64,000 bases of DNA from Epilithonimonas zeae (GCF_900141765.1 NZ_FSRK01000001.1:1674001-1738000), one strand, 5' to 3'. Positions 27,188-36,513 are shown, counted from the first letter of the stretch. Notes: a model not told the origin generated them from the sequence alone. Translations and numbers: made by a program.

Positions 27188-28291
27188 TTAAGGAACAAGT
27201 GTCGTAAAAAGATAAAGGAGAAAAATTGAAATCAAAACTAATCCCTGCATAATATTGGTACGTCCTGTTGCTAGAGAAATTGTGATGATAAATAAAGATA
27301 ATCCTAACAAAAGCATCGATTTTAAATCTATACCTAGTGTCATCCTGAAATCACCAATTACTGAAGCCACAGCTACAGCCGGAATACTGAGACCAATACT
27401 TGCCAATGCAGATCCAAAAGCCAGATTAAGGCTCGTTTGTAGGCGATTATTATATGCAGCACGGATTGCGGCAACTCCTTCCGGTAATAAAACAATTCCG
27501 GCTATAATAATTCCAACGATAGATTTTGGAGCTCCGACTTTGAATACAAGATTATCAACATCTTTTGAAAGATATTTAGCTAAGAGAACGACAATTCCCA
27601 GACATAAAATCAAAAATATAATGCTGTAAAACATCATCTTTCGAGTGGGTTTTTCAGGAAGGATCTCATTCTCTTCATTCTCTTCATCATTATTTTTAGG
27701 AATGGGCGCAATGAAAAAAGCACGGTGTCTGATGGTCTGAACCATTGTAAAACCTATATATAATAGCAGACAGATAACAGAAATAAAGATTAACTGCAAT
27801 GAAGTATATTCTCCTTCACTGTGACTTGTCGTGTAATTTGGAAGAATAAGTATAAATACTACAATCACAACAAGTGTAATCATTGCAGTACTCACACCCT
27901 GCAGTGTAAAAACCTGCTGTTTATAACGGATTGATCCAACGACAATACAAATACCAATAATCCCTGTAAGAATAATCATCACAGCGGCAAATACCGTATC
28001 TCTCGCAAGGCTGATTGTTTCCAAACCTTTTGCACTCAGCATTATCGAAATAATAAGAGAAACTTCTATCACGGTTATCGCAAAAGCCAAAAGTAAAGTT
28101 CCATAAGGCTCACCTACCCGATAAGCAATGATTTCCGAATGATAAACCGCTGCTAAAACGGCTCCTATAAGAAAGAATGTGAGGATTAAAGAATATAAAT
28201 GTCCTGTTAGCGAATAATGAAGCAAATAAGCTACCCAAGCCAATATGGGAATAATTATCGTCCAGCCTAAAAGATAGATCTTTTTTTTCAT
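27188..28291 (-). CDS. ChaA-like calcium/cation:proton antiporter
   Basis: A 367-aa inner-membrane protein with about 11 helices and two alpha repeats of the Ca2+/cation antiporter superfamily: AFAITVIEVSLIISIML in the first half and LLPEGVAAIRAAYNNR with GSALASIGLSIPAVAV in the second. An acidic loop (DEENEENE, about 200) separates the halves. It should exchange Ca2+, Na+ or K+ for protons. The hypothetical gene at 28334 lies 42 bp upstream on the same strand, so both are probably co-transcribed. Confidence 0.85.
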   Translation of the reverse strand: MKKKIYLLGWTIIIPILAWVAYLLHYSLTGHLYSLILTFFLIGAVLAAVYHSEIIAYRVGEPYGTLLLAFAITVIEVSLIISIMLSAKGLETISLARDTVFAAVMIILTGIIGICIVVGSIRYKQQVFTLQGVSTAMITLVVIVVFILILPNYTTSHSEGEYTSLQLIFISVICLLLYIGFTMVQTIRHRAFFIAPIPKNNDEENEENEILPEKPTRKMMFYSIIFLILCLGIVVLLAKYLSKDVDNLVFKVGAPKSIVGIIIAGIVLLPEGVAAIRAAYNNRLQTSLNLAFGSALASIGLSIPAVAVASVIGDFRMTLGIDLKSMLLLGLSLFIITISLATGRTNIMQGLVLISIFLLYLFTTLVP

Positions 28292-28333
28292 ATATTTTAA
28301 TTACCTGATGTTTGAAAGCCTTGATTGATAAAA

Positions 28334-28825
28334 TCAGATAACATCATAATCGTTCAACGTAGTTACAAAATGATGATCAATAAAATTTTTAGAAGTCTTG
28401 CATAAATCCAACAATTCTTCATTGCTGCGGTATTCAAAATTAAAATCTTCAGGAACATCCATTGTATATTCTGTTATTATTTCTGTATCCAGAAGATCAA
28501 TTGCCATCAGATCATTAAGTGAACTAAGCAAACTTTTTTCTTTCAGGAGAGGCATTTTCTGCGTGACAGAGTTTTTAAATTTATATAATATAATTGTTTT
28601 CATTTTTTTATTTTTTTTCATTTCTTTTTGAAAAGTAATAAGCTGAATTCTTATAGATGAAAGATATTGCTTTAGGTCTTTAGAAGTAATATACTTTTCA
28701 TTTTGAGTCATAAATAAGGGCGTTTCATTTAAAAGAAAATATAATTCCGGATATAAAGTCTGGATTTTAGCTGTTACCTCAAAAATCTTTTTGGTAAGGT
28801 CTTGTAAAGTATCAATTGATTTCAT
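28334..28825 (-). CDS. Hypothetical protein upstream of the antiporter
   Basis: A 163-aa soluble protein from the ATG at 28825 (MKSIDTLQDLTKKIFEV); the frame is open to 28852. No signal peptide or membrane helix. Mostly helical with a charged C-terminus (YRSNEELLDLCKTSKNFIDHH). The family is not recognised. Its position directly before the antiporter gene suggests a shared transcript, not a shown function. Confidence 0.6.
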   Translation of the reverse strand: MKSIDTLQDLTKKIFEVTAKIQTLYPELYFLLNETPLFMTQNEKYITSKDLKQYLSSIRIQLITFQKEMKKNKKMKTIILYKFKNSVTQKMPLLKEKSLLSSLNDLMAIDLLDTEIITEYTMDVPEDFNFEYRSNEELLDLCKTSKNFIDHHFVTTLNDYDVI

Positions 28826-28860
28826 ATTGAGTATATTAAATGACACATCCAATTATGTTC

Positions 28861-28905
28861 AAATAAAAAAAGACAGGGACTTAAAAGCTCCTGCCCCTTT
28901 TTCTA
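28861..28905 (-). terminator. Weak terminator-like hairpin
   Basis: A run of A, the partial dyad CAGG...CCTG and a T-run (AAAAAAAGACAGG ... CCTGCCCCTTTTT). The stem has mismatches. It would fit a terminator for the AraC gene at 29098-29658 or a decayed one. Confidence 0.3.
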
Positions 28906-29097
28906 CCAAAACCTTTAAAACATATGTACTATTTCTTGAATTTTGATAAGATTCTTAATGAAAACTGATTGTTATTAAGGATTAGAATAACTTTTTTCAC
29001 GGTTTTGTTTCCATAGCTTATTTATACTCAAAGATGATACTTTAATCAGACAAAAATGCTACACATTTCTGAAATAGATTTACATATATCACACTTT

Positions 29098-29658
29098 TTA
29101 TAAGTCTTCTAAATTTTTCAGCCGTTTTTGCTTCAGCTGTTTGTAGAAAGAAGGAGAAAGTCCTGTTATTTTTTTAAACTGGTTGGAAAGATGCGCAACA
29201 CTGCTGTAATTGAGTTTATAAGAGATTTCAGTAAGATTGAGTTCATCATACAAAAGGAGCTCTTTTACCCTTTCCACTTTATTGATAATGATAAAGTGCT
29301 GCAAAGTCATACCTTTTACTTCAGAAAATGTATTGGCAAGGTAAGTGTAATCGTAGCCAAGCTTTTCACTGATATAATCTGAGAAATTTTCTTTAGGAAG
29401 AGATTCGGAATAATGGATCATTTCTGTGACTGCATTTTTTATTTTTTCGATCAGAATGCTTTTTTTATTATCCAATAACTCAAGTCCGGTTTTAAGGAGA
29501 TTTTCTTTTAACAGCTGTCGCTGCTCATCCGTAATATCATCCAATATTTCTACAAGTCCTAGATCTACTACGGCATTTCTGATATTCAGTTTTTCAAGCT
29601 CCTGATGAACCACCATTTTGCAGCGCAGGCTTACCATATATTTTATATATAACTTCAT
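29098..29658 (-). CDS. Short AraC-type helix-turn-helix regulator
   Basis: A 186-aa protein whose C-terminal 100 residues form an AraC double HTH (TYLANTFSEVKGMTLQHFII, then LTEISYKLNYSSVAHLSNQF and KKITGLSPSFYKQL). The N-terminal half is short, with no cupin region, and carries a possible regulatory helix (QRQLLKENLLKTGLELLDN). The shortness is typical of a group of flavobacterial regulators. The target is unknown; it reads away from the GH130/GT4 cluster. Confidence 0.82.
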   Translation of the reverse strand: MKLYIKYMVSLRCKMVVHQELEKLNIRNAVVDLGLVEILDDITDEQRQLLKENLLKTGLELLDNKKSILIEKIKNAVTEMIHYSESLPKENFSDYISEKLGYDYTYLANTFSEVKGMTLQHFIIINKVERVKELLLYDELNLTEISYKLNYSSVAHLSNQFKKITGLSPSFYKQLKQKRLKNLEDL

Positions 29659-29824
29659 AATCCTTACCGTATTTCGAGTTTGTCAATCCATATGTTGACA
29701 GCCACTCTTTCAAAGTTAGTCCTTTAAATTTTAATAACTATGATTTATGTAACAAATTGAAAGACTATTACAAACCTTTCTTTTTTTAATAGATGACCTT
29801 TACATAGAATAAAAATATTTTAAA

Positions 29825-29956
29825 ATGGCAAAAGAAAAGGATACTAAGAAAAAAACAGATAAAACACCTGCGGCAAAATCACTAAAAGAGAAGCGGGAAG
29901 ACAAACAAAACAAAAGGAAAGATAAAGAAAATGAAAGTCGCAACGCAACAACCTAA
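29825..29956 (+). CDS. Small Lys-rich protein directly before the GH130 gene
   Basis: A 43-codon frame encodes a very basic, low-complexity protein (MAKEKDTKKKTDKTPAAKSL, then many Lys, Glu and Arg). Its TAA is followed at once by the ATG of the GH130 gene (TAAATG at 29954-29959), so both must share a transcript. The composition resembles small Lys-rich proteins known in flavobacteria; no function is known. No membrane segment. Confidence 0.65.
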   Translation: MAKEKDTKKKTDKTPAAKSLKEKREDKQNKRKDKENESRNATT

Positions 29957-30985
29957 ATGGTAGAAATAAAAAAAGAAGGAATTATACTCAGAAAAACCGA
30001 CTTAAATTTTGAAAACGAAGGAGTTCTGAATCCTGCTGTTATTAAGGAAAATGGCAAAATACATTTATTTTACCGCGCTGTTGCCAAAGGTAATTTTTCA
30101 ACTGTCGGGCATTGTGTATTGTCAGATCCGCTTACGGTAGAAAAACGGTCAGATTCGCCAATCATTATTCCTGAATCTGAGTATGAAAAACACGGTGTAG
30201 AAGATAATCGAATTGTAAAAATAGATGATTTATTTTATCTCACCTATACCAGTTATGACGGCATCAATGCTTTAGGAACATTAACCACTTCAAAAGATCT
30301 CAAATCCTGGAAAAATGAAGGAATTATTGTTCCTAAAATTTCTTATGAAGAGTTTAAGCTTCTATCAGAATCAGAGGGTTTAATACCTGATAAATATAGA
30401 AGATACAACGAATTTAAAATTAGTCATACTGACAGTGAACCTATCTTTTTATGGGATAAAAATCTGATTTTCTTCCCAAGAAAAATAAACGATAAATTTT
30501 ATTTCCTTCACAGAATAAGACCTGAAATTCAGATCGTCAGCGTAAAAAACATCGAAGATCTGAATTCTGATTTCTGGCAGGATTACTTTTCACATTTTAA
30601 AGACCATATTCTCCTATCACCGAAATACGATCATGAATCAAGTTATATCGGAGGTGGTTGTCCGCCAATAGAAACAGAATATGGCTGGCTGATGATCTAT
30701 CACGGTGTTTATGATACCGTTAGCGGTTATGTTTACAACGCCTGTGCAGCTTTATTGGATCTTGAAAACCCGGAAAAAGAAATTTCCCGACTTCCCTATC
30801 CGCTTTTCAAACCCGAAGAAGAATGGGAACTGAAGGGTGAAGTCAACAATGTCTGTTTCCCGACAGGAACCATTGTAGAAAATGACAGACTGTATATCTA
30901 TTATGGAGCTGCAGACGAAAGAATAGCTGTTGCATCACTCAATATTTCAAAACTATTGAAAGAGTTAATGATGTACGCTGTATAA
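29957..30985 (+). CDS. GH130-family glycosidase/phosphorylase
   Basis: A 342-aa cytoplasmic five-bladed propeller enzyme. The GH130 motifs are visible: LNPAVIKENGKIHLFYRAV near the start, GVEDNRIVK (about 76-84) and GGGCPPIETEYGWLMIYHGV (about 233-252). Known members phosphorolyse or hydrolyse beta-mannosides. Substrate and mechanism are not determined here. It starts immediately after the Lys-rich small gene and 39 bp before a GT4 gene; this pairing suggests synthesis or turnover of a mannose-containing glycan. Confidence 0.88.
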   Translation: MVEIKKEGIILRKTDLNFENEGVLNPAVIKENGKIHLFYRAVAKGNFSTVGHCVLSDPLTVEKRSDSPIIIPESEYEKHGVEDNRIVKIDDLFYLTYTSYDGINALGTLTTSKDLKSWKNEGIIVPKISYEEFKLLSESEGLIPDKYRRYNEFKISHTDSEPIFLWDKNLIFFPRKINDKFYFLHRIRPEIQIVSVKNIEDLNSDFWQDYFSHFKDHILLSPKYDHESSYIGGGCPPIETEYGWLMIYHGVYDTVSGYVYNACAALLDLENPEKEISRLPYPLFKPEEEWELKGEVNNVCFPTGTIVENDRLYIYYGAADERIAVASLNISKLLKELMMYAV

Positions 30986-31024
30986 AGATGATTTGGCAGA
31001 ATATGGTTAAAGAAGAAATTAAAA

Positions 31025-33292
31025 ATGAATAAAAATATTAATTCAGACGTGGAGGATAAAGCAATTAGACAATCTTATAATGATAAAAAACACAAAACCT
31101 ATAATAAAACCAACATTGTCTTTGTAAGTACTTTTCCTCCAAAAGTATGCGGAATTGCCACTTATACACAGGATCTTATAAAATCTCTTCATTCGAAATT
31201 CGGAGAATCTTTCAATGCGATGATTTGCCCGATAGAAACAGAAGAGGAAAACTATGAGTATAATGAATATACCGAGTATAAATTAAATATCTCAGATGCC
31301 GTTTCTTATTTGGAATTGGCTGCAAAGATCAATAAAAACGATACAGTTGAGTTGGTGATGCTTCAGCACGAATTCGGCTTTTTTAATGAAACCCGAAATG
31401 GTTTGTTTCTTTTTCTCAAGAACTTAAAAAAAGATGTTATTATCACTTTTCACACTGTTTTGCCAAAACCTGATGAAGAACTAAAGGAAAAGGTGAAAGA
31501 AATTGCCGGTTTTGCAAAATCTATTATTGTAATGACAAGTATTTCTGCAGACATTCTTTCGAATGATTATGAAATTCCTTTCGATAAAATTACGATAATA
31601 CCCCACGGAACACACCTTCTGCCTTTCACAGACAAAATTGCGTTGAAAGAAAAGTATAATCTTAAAAACAAAAAGGTTCTTTCAACTTTCGGATTATTAG
31701 GTTCGGGAAAAAATATTGAAACCACACTGAAAGCCTTGCCGGAAATCATTGCTAAAAATCCTGATGTAATTTTTTTAATTCTTGGCAAAACACATCCTGC
31801 CATAGTAAGGCAAGAAGGCGAAAAATATCGTGATTTTTTAGAAGATCTCACTTGTAAACTTCATCTGGAAAACAACATCCGCTTTATCAATGATTATCTT
31901 CCACTCCCGGAATTACTAGAATATCTTCAGCTTACCGATGTTTATCTTTTCACGTCAAAAGACAGAAATCAAGCAGTGAGCGGCACATTTTCCTATGCAA
32001 TCAGCAGCGGATGCGCCATTGTCTCTACTCCAATTCCACACGCTATGGAAGTTTTAAAGGAAGATACGGGAATTATTGTTGATTTTGAAGCTCCAGAGCA
32101 GTTGTCTCTTGCTGTAAACACATTATTAGAAAATGAAAGCAAACGGGAGGAGCTACGTTTGAAATCATTGGAAAAAATGGCTCCGACAGCTTGGGAAAAT
32201 TCATCTATCTTACACGCTTTATTATTTCAGAAATTCAGAAATAATAGAACAGAACTCAATTATACTCTACCGGAAATCAATCTTGGGCACATTCAAAATA
32301 TGACAACCGATTTAGGGATGATTCAGTTTTCTAAAATCAGTAAACCGGATATCAATTCAGGTTACACTCTGGATGACAACGCGCGGGCGATGATTGCTAT
32401 TTGCAGGCATTTTGCAGGCAGTAGAGACAAAGCAGATCTGCAATTGATTTCAATTTATTTAAACTTTATTAAATTTTGCCAGCATAATGACGGAAGTTTC
32501 GTGAATTACGTTGACGAGCACAAACAGTTTACACAGCAGAACTACGAAACTAATCTGGATGATTCCAACGGAAGAGCAATCTGGGCTTTAGGTTATTTAA
32601 TTTCATTAAAACAAATTTTACCACAGGAGTTTTCTGAAACTGCAGAGAAAATCATTCAAAAAAATCTTATTTGGGCAGAAAAAATCCATTCTACAAGAGC
32701 AATGGCTTTTATTATTAAAGGATTACATTATCAAAACTCAGAAAAAAACCTTCCATTGTTAAAACAATTAGCGAATCGTCTAGTGAAGATGTATCAACAC
32801 GAAGCAAAAGACGATTGGCATTGGTTTGAGAATTATCTGACCTACGGAAACAGCGTATTACCAGAAGCTTTACTTTGTGCTTGGATCTCAACCAAAGATG
32901 AGCTTTACAAACAAATTGCGGAAGAATCTTTCGAGTTTTTACTATCTAAAATTATGATTGATGATAATATAAAAGTGATTTCCAATAAAGGCTGGTTACA
33001 AAAAGAAAACACTGAAAATGATACTCCAATTGGTGGAGAACAGCCTATTGATGTTGCTTATACTGTTTTGGCATTATCTGCATTTTACAAAGTTTTTGAT
33101 GACGAAAAATATTTACAAATGATGAACAACTCATTCAACTGGTTTTTGGGAAAAAATCATTTGAATCAGATCGTTTATAACCCTGCAACAGGAGGTTGCT
33201 ATGATGGGATTGAGGAAAAAAATGTAAATCTCAATCAGGGTGCAGAATCAACCGTCAGTTATCTGATGGCAAGGCTTTGTTTTACTAATTAA
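31025..33292 (+). CDS. GT4 glycosyltransferase fused to an alpha-helical barrel domain
   Basis: A 755-aa two-domain protein. Residues about 28-405 are a GT-B, GT4-type transferase (STFPPKVCGIATYTQDL, TFGLLGSGKNIETTLKALPE, SGTFSYAISSGCAIVSTPIPHA). Residues about 415-755 are an all-alpha region with paired-helix repeats (GYTLDDNARAMIAICRHFAG, DDSNGRAIWALGYLI, PIDVAYTVLALSAF) like six-hairpin toroid glycosidase folds. It probably transfers a sugar in the cytoplasm and may process the product. It follows the GH130 gene by 39 bp. Confidence 0.85.
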   Translation: MNKNINSDVEDKAIRQSYNDKKHKTYNKTNIVFVSTFPPKVCGIATYTQDLIKSLHSKFGESFNAMICPIETEEENYEYNEYTEYKLNISDAVSYLELAAKINKNDTVELVMLQHEFGFFNETRNGLFLFLKNLKKDVIITFHTVLPKPDEELKEKVKEIAGFAKSIIVMTSISADILSNDYEIPFDKITIIPHGTHLLPFTDKIALKEKYNLKNKKVLSTFGLLGSGKNIETTLKALPEIIAKNPDVIFLILGKTHPAIVRQEGEKYRDFLEDLTCKLHLENNIRFINDYLPLPELLEYLQLTDVYLFTSKDRNQAVSGTFSYAISSGCAIVSTPIPHAMEVLKEDTGIIVDFEAPEQLSLAVNTLLENESKREELRLKSLEKMAPTAWENSSILHALLFQKFRNNRTELNYTLPEINLGHIQNMTTDLGMIQFSKISKPDINSGYTLDDNARAMIAICRHFAGSRDKADLQLISIYLNFIKFCQHNDGSFVNYVDEHKQFTQQNYETNLDDSNGRAIWALGYLISLKQILPQEFSETAEKIIQKNLIWAEKIHSTRAMAFIIKGLHYQNSEKNLPLLKQLANRLVKMYQHEAKDDWHWFENYLTYGNSVLPEALLCAWISTKDELYKQIAEESFEFLLSKIMIDDNIKVISNKGWLQKENTENDTPIGGEQPIDVAYTVLALSAFYKVFDDEKYLQMMNNSFNWFLGKNHLNQIVYNPATGGCYDGIEEKNVNLNQGAESTVSYLMARLCFTN

Positions 33293-33446
33293 TTATTATT
33301 GGGATATTAATTTTTGGTTGACAGAAAAATTTGATTAAAAAATTGACCATTTATAAGTGGCATTAATCTATTTGAAGCCTCAATGGATAACATCAATAAA
33401 CAAGAAAAGATACACATAAAAATTTTCAAATTCAAAACAATATCGT

Positions 33447-33460
33447 AATATTGCAATATT
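33447..33460. promoter_or_regulatory. ArsR operator candidate 1
   Basis: Perfect palindrome AATATTGCAATATT 12 bp before the arsR ATG. Its 12-bp core ATATTGCAATAT returns at 33832-33843. ArsR/SmtB dimers bind such AT-rich dyads, so this is a likely autoregulatory site. Confidence 0.7.
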
Positions 33461-33472
33461 AAAATATTAATT

Positions 33473-33802
33473 ATGGGACTTACTAAAACAGAAATATTCA
33501 CAGACGAGCAAAATAACCTGGCTTCTCTTTTCAAAGTTTTGGCGCATCCTGCCAGAATTGCAATCCTGCAACACATCATTAATCAGAAAGCTTGTATCTG
33601 TAATGATTTGGTAGACGAGTTAGGACTAGCGCAAGCAACCATCTCGCAACATTTGAAAGAATTGAAAAGTATCGGGATTATTCAGGGAACTATTGAGGGA
33701 AAATCTGTTTGCTATTGTATTGAAGATAAAAAATGGAAAGAGGTTCAGGGATTGCTTAATCAGTTTTTTGAACAGGATGCAAAAGTTGGGAAATGCTGTT
33801 AA
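33473..33802 (+). CDS. arsR: ArsR family metalloregulator
   Basis: A 109-aa winged-helix repressor. The helix-turn-helix ELGLAQATISQHLKEL (about 49-64) is preceded by the As(III)-binding type motif ACIC (Cys41, Cys43), close to the CVC of classical ArsR. Extra cysteines at 80, 82 and the C-terminal Cys108-Cys109 could add a second metal site. It should repress the operon until As(III) binds. Palindromes at 33447 and 33832 are its likely sites. Confidence 0.92.
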   Translation: MGLTKTEIFTDEQNNLASLFKVLAHPARIAILQHIINQKACICNDLVDELGLAQATISQHLKELKSIGIIQGTIEGKSVCYCIEDKKWKEVQGLLNQFFEQDAKVGKCC

Positions 33803-33813
33803 CAGCTTTTTTT
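33795..33813 (+). terminator. Small hairpin with T-run at the arsR stop
   Basis: GCTGTTAACAGC (33795-33806) followed by seven T. The stem is only 4-6 bp. It overlaps the arsR stop codon and could act as a weak terminator or attenuator before the rest of the operon. Confidence 0.35.
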
Positions 33814-33831
33814 GCAATCTATATCATCGTC

Positions 33832-33843
33832 ATATTGCAATAT
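33832..33843. promoter_or_regulatory. ArsR operator candidate 2
   Basis: ATATTGCAATAT repeated in the 71-bp gap between arsR and the DUF6428 gene. A second operator here implies an internal, ArsR-controlled promoter for the four downstream genes. Confidence 0.65.
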
Positions 33844-33873
33844 AAAATTAAAACAATCTAAATATTAAATATT

Positions 33874-34338
33874 ATGAAGCTATCAAAAATCAAAGAAATC
33901 TTACCTACACTGAACAATGTAGAATTTCAGCTAGAGAACGGGAAATTTGTTCCTGAGCATTTTCACGTTACAGAAATAGGAGTTATTACAAAACATTTCA
34001 TAGACTGTGGTGGTAATACAAGAAGAGAAAAGGTTGTCAATTTCCAATTGTGGAATGCCAACGACTTTGAACATAGATTGAAGCCAACTAAACTTTTGGA
34101 CATCATCTCACTATGCGAAAATAAACTGGGAATCGAAGATTCAGAGATAGAAGTTGAATATCAAAGCGAAACTATCGGTAAGTATGATTTAGATTTTAAC
34201 GGGAATAATTTTGTTCTGAAAAATAAACAAACTGCTTGTCTGGCAAATGAGGCTTGTGGAATTCCTGAAGGAAATCAAACTGTGGAATCATCTGATTCGA
34301 ATAATACTTGCTGCACTCCCAAGTCAGGTTGTTGCTAA
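33874..34338 (+). CDS. DUF6428-like ars-operon protein with Cys-rich tail
   Basis: A 154-aa soluble protein found in this place in Bacteroidota ars operons (DUF6428-like). The main part (1-118) has VEFQLENGKFVPEHFHVTEIG and KHFIDCGG. The C-terminal 33 residues hold six cysteines (122, 128, 146, 147, 153, 154; CCTPKSGCC at the end), suggesting thiol binding of As(III) or another metal. Its role is unknown. The acetyltransferase gene follows by 13 bp. Confidence 0.78.
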   Translation: MKLSKIKEILPTLNNVEFQLENGKFVPEHFHVTEIGVITKHFIDCGGNTRREKVVNFQLWNANDFEHRLKPTKLLDIISLCENKLGIEDSEIEVEYQSETIGKYDLDFNGNNFVLKNKQTACLANEACGIPEGNQTVESSDSNNTCCTPKSGCC

Positions 34339-34351
34339 AAAAGACTGCATT

Positions 34352-34837
34352 ATGGAAATCAAACCCATAACCAAAGACAACTTTTCGGAAGTCATAGAAA
34401 TCTACAAACAGGGATTGGCAACCAATATAGCCACTTTTCAGAATGATTCTCCACAATGGGAAGAATGGGATAAAGTACATCTCGATTTTTGTAGAATCAG
34501 CATTTTTGATAACAATAAAATGCTTGGATGGACCGCTTTGACGTCTGTTTCCAGCAGATGCGTTTATGCTGGTGTTGCAGAGGTAAGTATTTATATTGCG
34601 CAAGACGAGCGAGGAAAAGGAATAGGAAAAACTCTGTTGACAGAATTAATCCAACAGAGCGAAGAAAACGGGATATGGACATTACAGTCCGGTATATTCG
34701 CCGAAAATGAAAGCAGTATCAAGCTACACGAGAAATGCGGATTCCGATTAGTTGGTTACAGAGAAAAGATCGGTAAGAAAAATGGGATTTGGAAAGATAA
34801 TTTCCTTATGGAACGTAGAAGCAAAATATCGGAATAG
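34352..34837 (+). CDS. GNAT acetyltransferase, PAT/ArsN1-like
   Basis: A 161-aa GNAT from the ATG at 34352 (MEIKPITKDNFSEV); the frame is open further upstream (34247) but overlaps the previous gene. The profile IYKQGLATNIATFQ...PQWEEWD, then VEVSIYIAQDERGKGIGKTLL-like acetyl-CoA motif and LHEKCGFRLVGYREKIGKKNG, matches the phosphinothricin N-acetyltransferase type. ArsN1 proteins of this type detoxify arsinothricin, so that role is inferred from the ars operon context. Confidence 0.8.
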   Translation: MEIKPITKDNFSEVIEIYKQGLATNIATFQNDSPQWEEWDKVHLDFCRISIFDNNKMLGWTALTSVSSRCVYAGVAEVSIYIAQDERGKGIGKTLLTELIQQSEENGIWTLQSGIFAENESSIKLHEKCGFRLVGYREKIGKKNGIWKDNFLMERRSKISE

Positions 34838-34867
34838 ATTAATAAGAATAAAACTTAAATAAAGACT

Positions 34868-35479
34868 ATGTATTCAGAATTAATAAATACTATAGAGCAA
34901 TTGCAATATCAAAGCATTAGTGAGGAGAGAAAAATCACATTGCAGTCATTAATTGATTTTGTACAGCAAAAAACGGATGAAGGAAAAGATATTAATCTCA
35001 ATTTCATTTGTACCCATAACTCGCGTAGAAGCCATCTATCACAAATCTGGGCGCAAGCTGGAGCTGCCTATTTTAATATTCCAAATGTATATTCTTATTC
35101 GGGAGGTACGGAAGAAACTGCCTTATTTCCAAAAGTGGCTGAGACACTCATTAATCAAGGCTTTAATATCTTCAAAATTGCAGATGGAAATAACTCTGTA
35201 TATTCTATCAAGTACGATGACGATTCGTTACCTGTAATTGGATTTTCAAAAAGATATGATAGCGCGTTCAATCCAACATCCGGTTTTGCTGCGATTATGA
35301 CCTGTTCTCAAGCAGACGGAGGCTGTCCTTTTATTGCTGGAGCAGAGAAAAGAATACCTATCGCATTTGAAGACCCTAAAATTTCTGATAACACACCACA
35401 GCAGTCACAAGTTTATGCAGAAAGAAGTTTGCAGATAGCTTCTGAAATGTTCTACGTTTTCTCTAAGATTAAAAAATAG
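34868..35479 (+). CDS. Arsenate reductase of the LMW protein-tyrosine-phosphatase type
   Basis: A 203-aa cytoplasmic protein with the P-loop [10 protein letters not shown]: Cys48 followed by five residues and Arg54. Two more cysteines in [12 protein letters not shown] (about 146 and 153) could form the redox relay used by thioredoxin-linked ArsC. It should reduce As(V) to As(III) for export by the next gene. It is longer than the about 130-aa classical ArsC owing to an N-terminal helical extension. Phosphatase-only activity is the alternative. Confidence 0.82.
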   Translation: MYSELINTIEQLQYQSISEERKITLQSLIDFVQQKTDEGKDINLNFICTHNSRRSHLSQIWAQAGAAYFNIPNVYSYSGGTEETALFPKVAETLINQGFNIFKIADGNNSVYSIKYDDDSLPVIGFSKRYDSAFNPTSGFAAIMTCSQADGGCPFIAGAEKRIPIAFEDPKISDNTPQQSQVYAERSLQIASEMFYVFSKIKK

Positions 35480-35484
35480 TTTTT

Positions 35485-36513
35485 ATGCAGCCAAAACTAA
35501 AATTTCTTGACCGCTATCTTACCTTATGGATATTTCTTGCAATGGCAACAGGTATAAGCTTAGGATATTTCTTTCCTGTAATTTCACAAATCACAAATGC
35601 GATGTCAGTAGGAACGACCAATATTCCACTGGCAATAGGTTTGATTTTGATGATGTATCCTCCTTTAGCAAAAGTTGATTATTCACTATTACCTCAAGCA
35701 TTCAAAGATAAAAAAGTAATAGGTCTTTCGCTATTTCTCAATTGGTTTGTTGGCACAGTGCTGATGTTCGGGTTAGCCGTTTTATTTCTAAGAAATGAAC
35801 CCGATTATATGACAGGATTGATACTGATAGGCTTGGCGAGATGTATTGCGATGGTTATTGTCTGGAGTGATTTGGCAAAAGCAAACAGAGAATATACTGC
35901 TATGCTGGTTGCGTTGAACAGCATCTTTCAAGTTGTTTCCTATAGCTTTTTAGTTTGGTTATTTATCAATGTATTGCCGAGCAAATTAGGTTTAGCCAAC
36001 TTCAATGTAACCGTATCAATGAAAGATGTTACAGAAAGTGTATTGATTTATTTAGGTATCCCATTTTTGGCAGGATTCATAAGTCGCTATTTTCTTATCA
36101 AGTCAAAAGGTATAGAATGGTATAACAGAAAATTTGTCCCAATAATATCGCCAGTTACCTTGTATGCTTTATTATTTACTATAGTAATAATGTTTAGCCT
36201 GAAAGGAGACAAAATATTGGAGCTGCCAATGGATGTGGTAAAGGTTGCCCTACCGTTGGTCATTTATTTTGTACTGATGTTTTTTGTCAGCTTCTTTATC
36301 AATAAATCTCTAAATATCCCCTATGATAAAAATGCCTCAATCGCATTTACAGCTACAGGCAACAACTTTGAATTGGCGATAGCTGTAGCAATAGCCGTTT
36401 TCGGAGTCGATTCTCCGCAAGCTTTCGTAGGTGTTATCGGTCCATTGGTGGAAGTTCCTGTGCTTATCTTATTGGTAAAAGCCAGTTTGTGGCTGAAGAA
36501 AAAGTATTATTAA
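35485..36513 (+). CDS. arsB: ACR3 family arsenite efflux transporter
   Basis: A 342-aa inner-membrane protein with about 10 helices of the BASS superfamily. The ACR3 signature is visible: [17 protein letters not shown] with the essential Cys in helix 4, and [19 protein letters not shown] in helix 9. It exports As(III). It starts 5 bp after the phosphatase-like gene and ends the operon. The symbol arsB is used for ACR3 by convention; acr3 is equally valid. Confidence 0.93.
   Translation: MQPKLKFLDRYLTLWIFLAMATGISLGYFFPVISQITNAMSVGTTNIPLAIGLILMMYPPLAKVDYSLLPQAFKDKKVIGLSLFLNWFVGTVLMFGLAVLFLRNEPDYMTGLILIGLARCIAMVIVWSDLAKANREYTAMLVALNSIFQVVSYSFLVWLFINVLPSKLGLANFNVTVSMKDVTESVLIYLGIPFLAGFISRYFLIKSKGIEWYNRKFVPIISPVTLYALLFTIVIMFSLKGDKILELPMDVVKVALPLVIYFVLMFFVSFFINKSLNIPYDKNASIAFTATGNNFELAIAVAIAVFGVDSPQAFVGVIGPLVEVPVLILLVKASLWLKKKYY

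Noticed and set aside
34900-34912. A partial ArsR-like palindrome (CAATTGCAATATC) inside the phosphatase-like gene.
   Set aside because: It lies within codons for Gln-Leu-Gln-Tyr of the coding region and lacks the full dyad of the two operators; likely coincidence.
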